A stretch of 64,000 nucleotides of DNA from Symbiodinium natans (taxonomy: Eukaryota; Sar; Dinophyceae; Suessiales; Symbiodiniaceae), in contig CAJNDS010002364.1 of assembly GCA_905221605.1 (NCBI GenBank), forward strand, positions 402,999 through 466,998. The letters are read 5' to 3'. This document shows positions 59,965 to 64,000 of this stretch, piece after piece. The notes beneath the pieces were generated by a model. That model saw nothing but the letters and a program-made list of their open reading frames with translations. It was not told the DNA's origin and searched no databases. A program made the translations under genes and the position numbers. Position 1 is the first letter of the stretch. Each line of letters begins with the position of its first letter.

Positions 59965-60437
59965 GTTCGGCACTAGTCGCCTGAACCCCAAACCTAAACA
60001 ACGAGCATCCTCATGATAGCAAGCCTCACAGGGTTTAGGCTTAATTGTCGGAACCCTATGATGGGCTCGCACACGGCAGGGCGTGTAGGGGGTTCACGGC
60101 TTGAGCGTGGGTCCGCCGCGAAGTGGGTTCCGCACATAACGGGCATCCCTTCGAGAATGAAAATAGAGTGTAGAGGGATGCCCACCAGGGAAGTGCAGTG
60201 AAGCCCAGGCTGATCTTGTCACTTCTGGCCGTAGCCTTAGCTGGATATTCCGGGCACTCGTGTGCAGTTTCTACTTCACAAGTCTTGCTCCAGGTGACGG
60301 CCTTTCTGACCATGCACCTGTGGTATGCATCTCAATGAAGTTTGAATATGTTCTGGCGCCCTCTGTGCTGCTGTACCTCAGGGGTTTCTGCATCCTACAA
60401 CAGTTTGGCAAGTGCATGATTTGGGGTATTCTTGCAG

Positions 60438-60466
60438 TCTTCATCCTCACATTTCCTTTTGAAGCA
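60438..60466 (+). CDS. Possible DHHC linker exon
   Basis: After ATTCTTGCAG a short hydrophobic frame reads FILTFPFEA, of the kind expected between FGECLATL and the TTxE motif. Its phase does not fit exon E cleanly, so the true link may use another exon in 60260-60440. Confidence 0.25.
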
Positions 60467-60531
60467 TAATTACCCAGTACGGTTAGAGTTCCTTAGCTGC
60501 ACATGCCACATGCAGGCTCGTGTGACTTGAG

Positions 60532-60586
60532 GCTCATCGCCAAAGGGCTAACAACCATCGAGTTCTGCGAGAAATCGCTGCCGAAG
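60532..60586 (+). CDS. DHHC palmitoyltransferase, TTxE exon
   Basis: After GACTTGAG the frame reads LIAKGLTTIEFCEKSLPK. TTIE is the conserved TTxE motif that follows the fourth membrane helix in DHHC enzymes, and EFCEKS is the usual continuation in this subgroup. The donor is CCGAAG|GCAGCT (GC). Confidence 0.78.
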
Positions 60587-60589
60587 GCA

Positions 60590-62257
60590 GCTTGGCTGGC
60601 TACAATCATGCTGATGGCGAGGGCCCCTTTTTAACTCCAACATGTGCAAAAGGCTTCAAGACACGCCGACCAGTCTGATTTTCAAAGCTAAAGCTGCAGA
60701 GTTGGCGGCTCCTGCACATGCCTTTATGCTCGGTTTCCATCGACTGTTCTATCCGTTTCATTCAAGCGATTGAACCCTGTGTTCGTGACTCGTGAAACCT
60801 CCACGGGCAGTTTCAGTCTCGACGCCGGTAACCAAGCTCGAACCTGCTTCGGAGCTGTTATCGTGTTGAGCGATATGGAAACATGAAAGCTACTAGAACT
60901 ACCAATTTGCTGAGGCGCCTTTCGTTAGAGCAAGCACACTCCAGGGTTTTCGCGTTCGAGCACAACACAATCAAGTGGAAGCTTGCTCTGAAGCCAAGAC
61001 CCTTTCTCGACATGTTAATGGCCATGTCTAGGCAACAACAAAAAGGACGGATGGAGAGGCAGCGCGAGCGAACCAATGAACCAGTGCGAATTCTCATCGC
61101 TCCGGCAATCTTGATGCCTCAACAGCTTCCCTGGCCAAATGGCTTCAAAATTGTAGGCCTAGAAAGGGTTGATGTGTTTCTCATTGGTTTTCGTTCGACG
61201 ACTATCACGAGCTAGAAAACATTTTCAACCCAGAATCTCTTTCTGTGCTTCTCATTCAGCAAGAGTTCGTTGCTTCACAAGTTTGTGTCCCCCAAATCAT
61301 CACGTTTTGAGACCGCTACCGGCCCAAAAGTAGGCAGAGAAAAATCCTTGAACACGAAGCCTTAGAACCCTGCGTGGCTGTTTAGCTGGTTCAAAACCCT
61401 ACCGATGATGCACGAACTTCTGGCCACCGAAGCATAGCCGGGAGACCCACGAGCTCTGAAACCATAAAATGTTGACACGACAGTTAATAGGGTTTTAGTG
61501 TTTAGGGGTTTACTGCGACGTGAGCCATGAAATCCAAGAATGAGCTTCGGCGACGACATGATGTTTGAAGACACCTTTTGCGGATGGTCGGCCAGACAAA
61601 CCAAGCAAACCTCTGATTGAATATGTTGCTTTAGAAACCCTCACATTCAAAGTCTTGCTTGATTCCTTCGTGCAATTTTCTTACCTACCACGTTATCAGA
61701 GGTTCTTTGCCATACCTCGCCGGCTCTCGAGTACGGACCCGAAACGGTTTCAGAGAGCATGGTATTGCATGTGAAAAGCCACACACACAAACCTTTGGAC
61801 ACAAAGCCTTAAAACTGTGAACTCTCATGTGTCAGACAAGAGTTACGTGACATTTCTGACTTTAGAGTTTCTGGCTTTGAAGGTTTACTGCTCAATTGTT
61901 TTGCACGGTTTCTTGGTGCTAAACCCTGAACCATACACCCTCGACCTCAACGTCCATGCGGCCGCTTTCGGCTCCAGTGCCGTGGTCGAACCTTTAGCAA
62001 CTTCACTTTGTTCAGCCGCCACTGTCTTTGCCCACACACATGTGGCCGTTATCCTGTGCTTGCCGTGCCAATGGAAAGCTGCTGTATATAAATGGGCTTG
62101 GGTCATACAAGTTGACGACAGGATGGGCAACTGGCTGAGCGAAGCATGACGTCCGTGCGCAAGCCTCAGCGTGTCCTTTGTCGACCGGGCGTGCGTTTTG
62201 AAGGAAGCCACCAGCCAGCAGCATGTCAGCGGAGCAAGTTTCGCCATGAAAGCGCAG
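60590..62257 (+). other. DHHC intron(s) and unassigned DNA
   Basis: The exon phases on either side do not join directly, so at least one small exon should be hidden here. Candidates I looked at: 60883-61215 (plus ORF, 110 codons, KATRTTNLLRRLSLEQAHSR ...), 61565-61774 and 61817-62149. None shows a DHHC-like motif. Confidence 0.4.
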
Positions 62258-62304
62258 GTATGATGTGGGTGTTTCGGGCAACTTCTACGCGGTTTTGGGC
62301 AGCA
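62258..62304 (+). CDS. DHHC palmitoyltransferase, C-terminal exon
   Basis: After AAAGCGCAG the frame reads YDVGVSGNFYAVLGS, matching the YDxGxxGNFxAVLGxN segment that follows TTxE in many algal and protist DHHC proteins. It would end AGCA|GCGCCA (GC donor). The rest of the C-terminus (usually NPLxWLLP) was not found before the window ends. Confidence 0.65.
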
Positions 62305-62309
62305 GCGCC

Positions 62310-63271
62310 AGGTTCTTGACATGTTCACAGAGTCGCCCAGACTATCAATCATCAAGTGAACGTACTAACACCTGCTTTAGCTGCAATTCCTGCAAAACTG
62401 GGCTTGCATTCTTTTTTTCCACCTGCCATGAACTCAATTCACTTCACAACAGCTGGGGCAGCTTGTATATTGCCACTCAGCAAGCCCACTGTGTGAGATT
62501 CTGAGGTTTTACTTTGGCTGCTTCCTGTCGGAATGCCCGAAGGTGATGGCATCACGTTTGTTTGCGACGAAACTTGCCTCACCAAGGCAAGGTTTGGGGG
62601 ATCAAATGTTCCAGGGGAGTGCTCTCATGGCGTCGGTTGCTTTGCTTAGGAGACCGAATTTCCACGCGCTGACACTGTAGTCACTGGGCTCCAACTCTTC
62701 GGTAGTTTATTCTTGTGCCCAAATGCAGGCTCAACCACTTGCGTTTTTGCAGCTGATGTTGGGCAGGATATCGAAACAACAAGTGGCATTCGGCGCTTGG
62801 ATCTTAGTGAAACTCGCAAAAGGAATTTTAGAATTTTGGCCCTTTCGTAGAACCTGCAACGAGCGGCTTGCACACGAATGCCGAGGCAAAACACATCAAG
62901 TTGCTCAGCGTCAAAGGCCAGGCAGGCACTGCTTGAAGTTTCTGCCGTTCAAGCGAATTGCACCGAGGCCGTTGTCCTATGGATCAGAGGAGCCAGGCGC
63001 CTACAGCAACGAAGTCCATGTCAATCATGCGTGAACTCAACACCTCGTTTGTGTTGAGGTTAGACCAACATCGATTGGGAATGAATTTTGTCTTCTTCTC
63101 TGAGACATGACATGGAGTATCGACGCTGAAATACCAAGATGTCAGGTGAAAATGTGACGAAGAGGAGACTAGCTTAAATTCGTGTAACAAGCGCACAGGC
63201 CACCAACGAGGGCATTCCATCATCGTGCACCAGTGCATAGAATCTCAAAGCGCAGAAAGCATGCACCAGCT
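62310..63271. other. Unassigned DNA downstream of DHHC exons
   Basis: No telomere-type repeat, no MITE and no recognised exon. Plus-strand ORFs 62265-62504 and 62723-63034 have ordinary composition but no motif. Confidence 0.4.
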
Positions 63272-64000
63272 TCAGCGAGAGCCATTCGGGCACGCAAAGA
63301 TCAGGGCGAGCGCGATGAGAAGGGGTGAGAGTTCCTTTCTGTTTGTGGTGTTGATGTTGGTTCGGGTCCAAGTATTACCACGTAGTTTTTGACAAGTGTG
63401 GCTCTGTCCAATGGTCCGGTACTCTTGTGCCCGGTCTGCCGGTCCTCTGGTGGCTCTTATCTGTTGCGCTGAAGGTCGCCAACTGAGCCAAGAACCCGAG
63501 CACGGACACATGTCACGTAGAACATAAGATTTGAGAAACAGGGCGGAGCAACACGTATCAGAATTTTTAGGCGGGCCTCCCTCAGAGCCGTTGGATTGGC
63601 GCGCGTAGGCGACAGAAGCGAAAAGACGCCAGCCGCGCGGGCCCGGCAAAGTGCACAGCAGTCGAGGAAACCCTGGCCACCCACGCAGCAAAGTCCGGAA
63701 TGGTGTTTGGCACGGATACACGCAACAGCGGGGGCGGGGCAATGAGCCATCGCTACAAGACTGCAGCAAGCCGGGCAAACAGGTTGAAGGACGGCTGCCG
63801 ACAGCAAATCGTTCTCGCCCAGGGCTCCGCCAGTATGCGGAGTGGTCCGAGGCAGGCAATCCTCGAACCACATTTCCATGCGCTCCATATACCGTCTGCA
63901 AACAGCAAGAATGCGCGAGGTATGTGAGGGTCTCGATGGGCAGGGCCGCGAAAAAGTTTGCGCCGAGTCTCAAAGATTCCACACATACATATACTTGCAT
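63272..64000 (-). CDS. Long ORF running off the window, unrecognised
   Basis: 242 codons open on the minus strand to the right edge, with a second minus frame open for 143 codons inside it. Composition is Cys/Arg/Pro-rich and irregular; no motif, membrane pattern or repeat is seen. Such overlapping openness in about 55% GC DNA is often chance. Confidence 0.22.
   Translation of the reverse strand: MQVYVCVESLRLGANFFAALPIETLTYLAHSCCLQTVYGAHGNVVRGLPASDHSAYWRSPGRERFAVGSRPSTCLPGLLQSCSDGSLPRPRCCVYPCQTPFRTLLRGWPGFPRLLCTLPGPRGWRLFASVAYARQSNGSEGGPPKNSDTCCSALFLKSYVLRDMCPCSGSWLSWRPSAQQIRATRGPADRAQEYRTIGQSHTCQKLRGNTWTRTNINTTNRKELSPLLIALALIFACPNGSR

Noticed and set aside
59422-59976. Single 184-codon DHHC ORF
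   Set aside because: It contains the true exons C and D but also reads intron sequence between 59548 and 59706; family layout demands splicing.
60260-60310. 'APGDGLS' as the DHHC C-terminal GDGL motif
   Set aside because: It lies before the TTxE exon, the wrong order for the protein, so it is likely coincidence.

Overview
The window looks like nuclear DNA of a dinoflagellate (a Symbiodiniaceae-like alga is my best guess), not a prokaryote, plant or animal. Three things point that way. TTTAGGG/CCCTAAA telomere-type repeats are sown through almost the whole window in both orientations. A DHHC palmitoyltransferase gene is split into short exons whose best junctions use GC and GA as well as GT donors, a known dinoflagellate habit. 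A LINE-type reverse transcriptase fragment has the run 'YLGS...RYLRRALKI...SRISNKRV...', which I associate with dinoflagellate retroelements. The organism call is inference; the repeats, exons and motifs are seen in the sequence. Almost no ORF of classical length is real: the long ones are mostly read-through of microsatellites.

Layout. 1-3.4 kb: telomere-like repeats with a few exon-like islands (best 1634-1711). 3.4-5.9 kb: pure telomere-type arrays, a tandem array of units of about 97 bp and a 12-bp GGGGCCTCCCAG minisatellite. 6-19 kb: many telomere-type arrays separated by 50-250 bp islands that read as exons (6503-6755, 7750-7828, 9009-9778, 17276-17394). 19-26 kb: C/A-rich degenerate arrays, poly-G runs and further exons (24126-24233, 24734-24979, 25970-26085). 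26.8-27.6 kb: a 5'-truncated LINE copy with an A-rich end and a 12-bp target-site duplication beside a telomere-type array. 27.8-32.3 kb: a chain of plus-strand exons whose introns are largely TTTAGGG or CCCTAAA. 33-38 kb: more plus-strand exon pairs. 39.2-40.5 kb: a long CA repeat and a frame-disrupted LINE RNase H domain. 40.5-45 kb: a dense set of short inverted-repeat (MITE-like) elements. 45-46 kb: a gene with a 50-bp intron built from GTTTAGG units. 46.4-47 kb: a minus-strand gene with a canonical 56-bp intron. 47-49.2 kb: hairpin-forming minisatellites and a long CTA repeat. 49.7-56 kb: many short exons on both strands. 56.8-62.3 kb: the DHHC gene. 62.3-64 kb: little recognisable.

Main idea. 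In many places a telomere-type array sits between two exon-like islands whose reading frames join, and the array can supply the splice sites itself: GG|GTTTAG as donor and TTTAG|GG as acceptor. At least seven families of short inverted repeats also sit beside candidate splice sites. The window may show introns being made from telomere-type repeats and MITE-like elements. Except for the DHHC gene and the two retroelement pieces, none of the coding islands was recognised as a known family. Exon borders were called by eye from splice motif, reading frame and amino-acid composition; several islands are open on both strands, and confidence is set accordingly.
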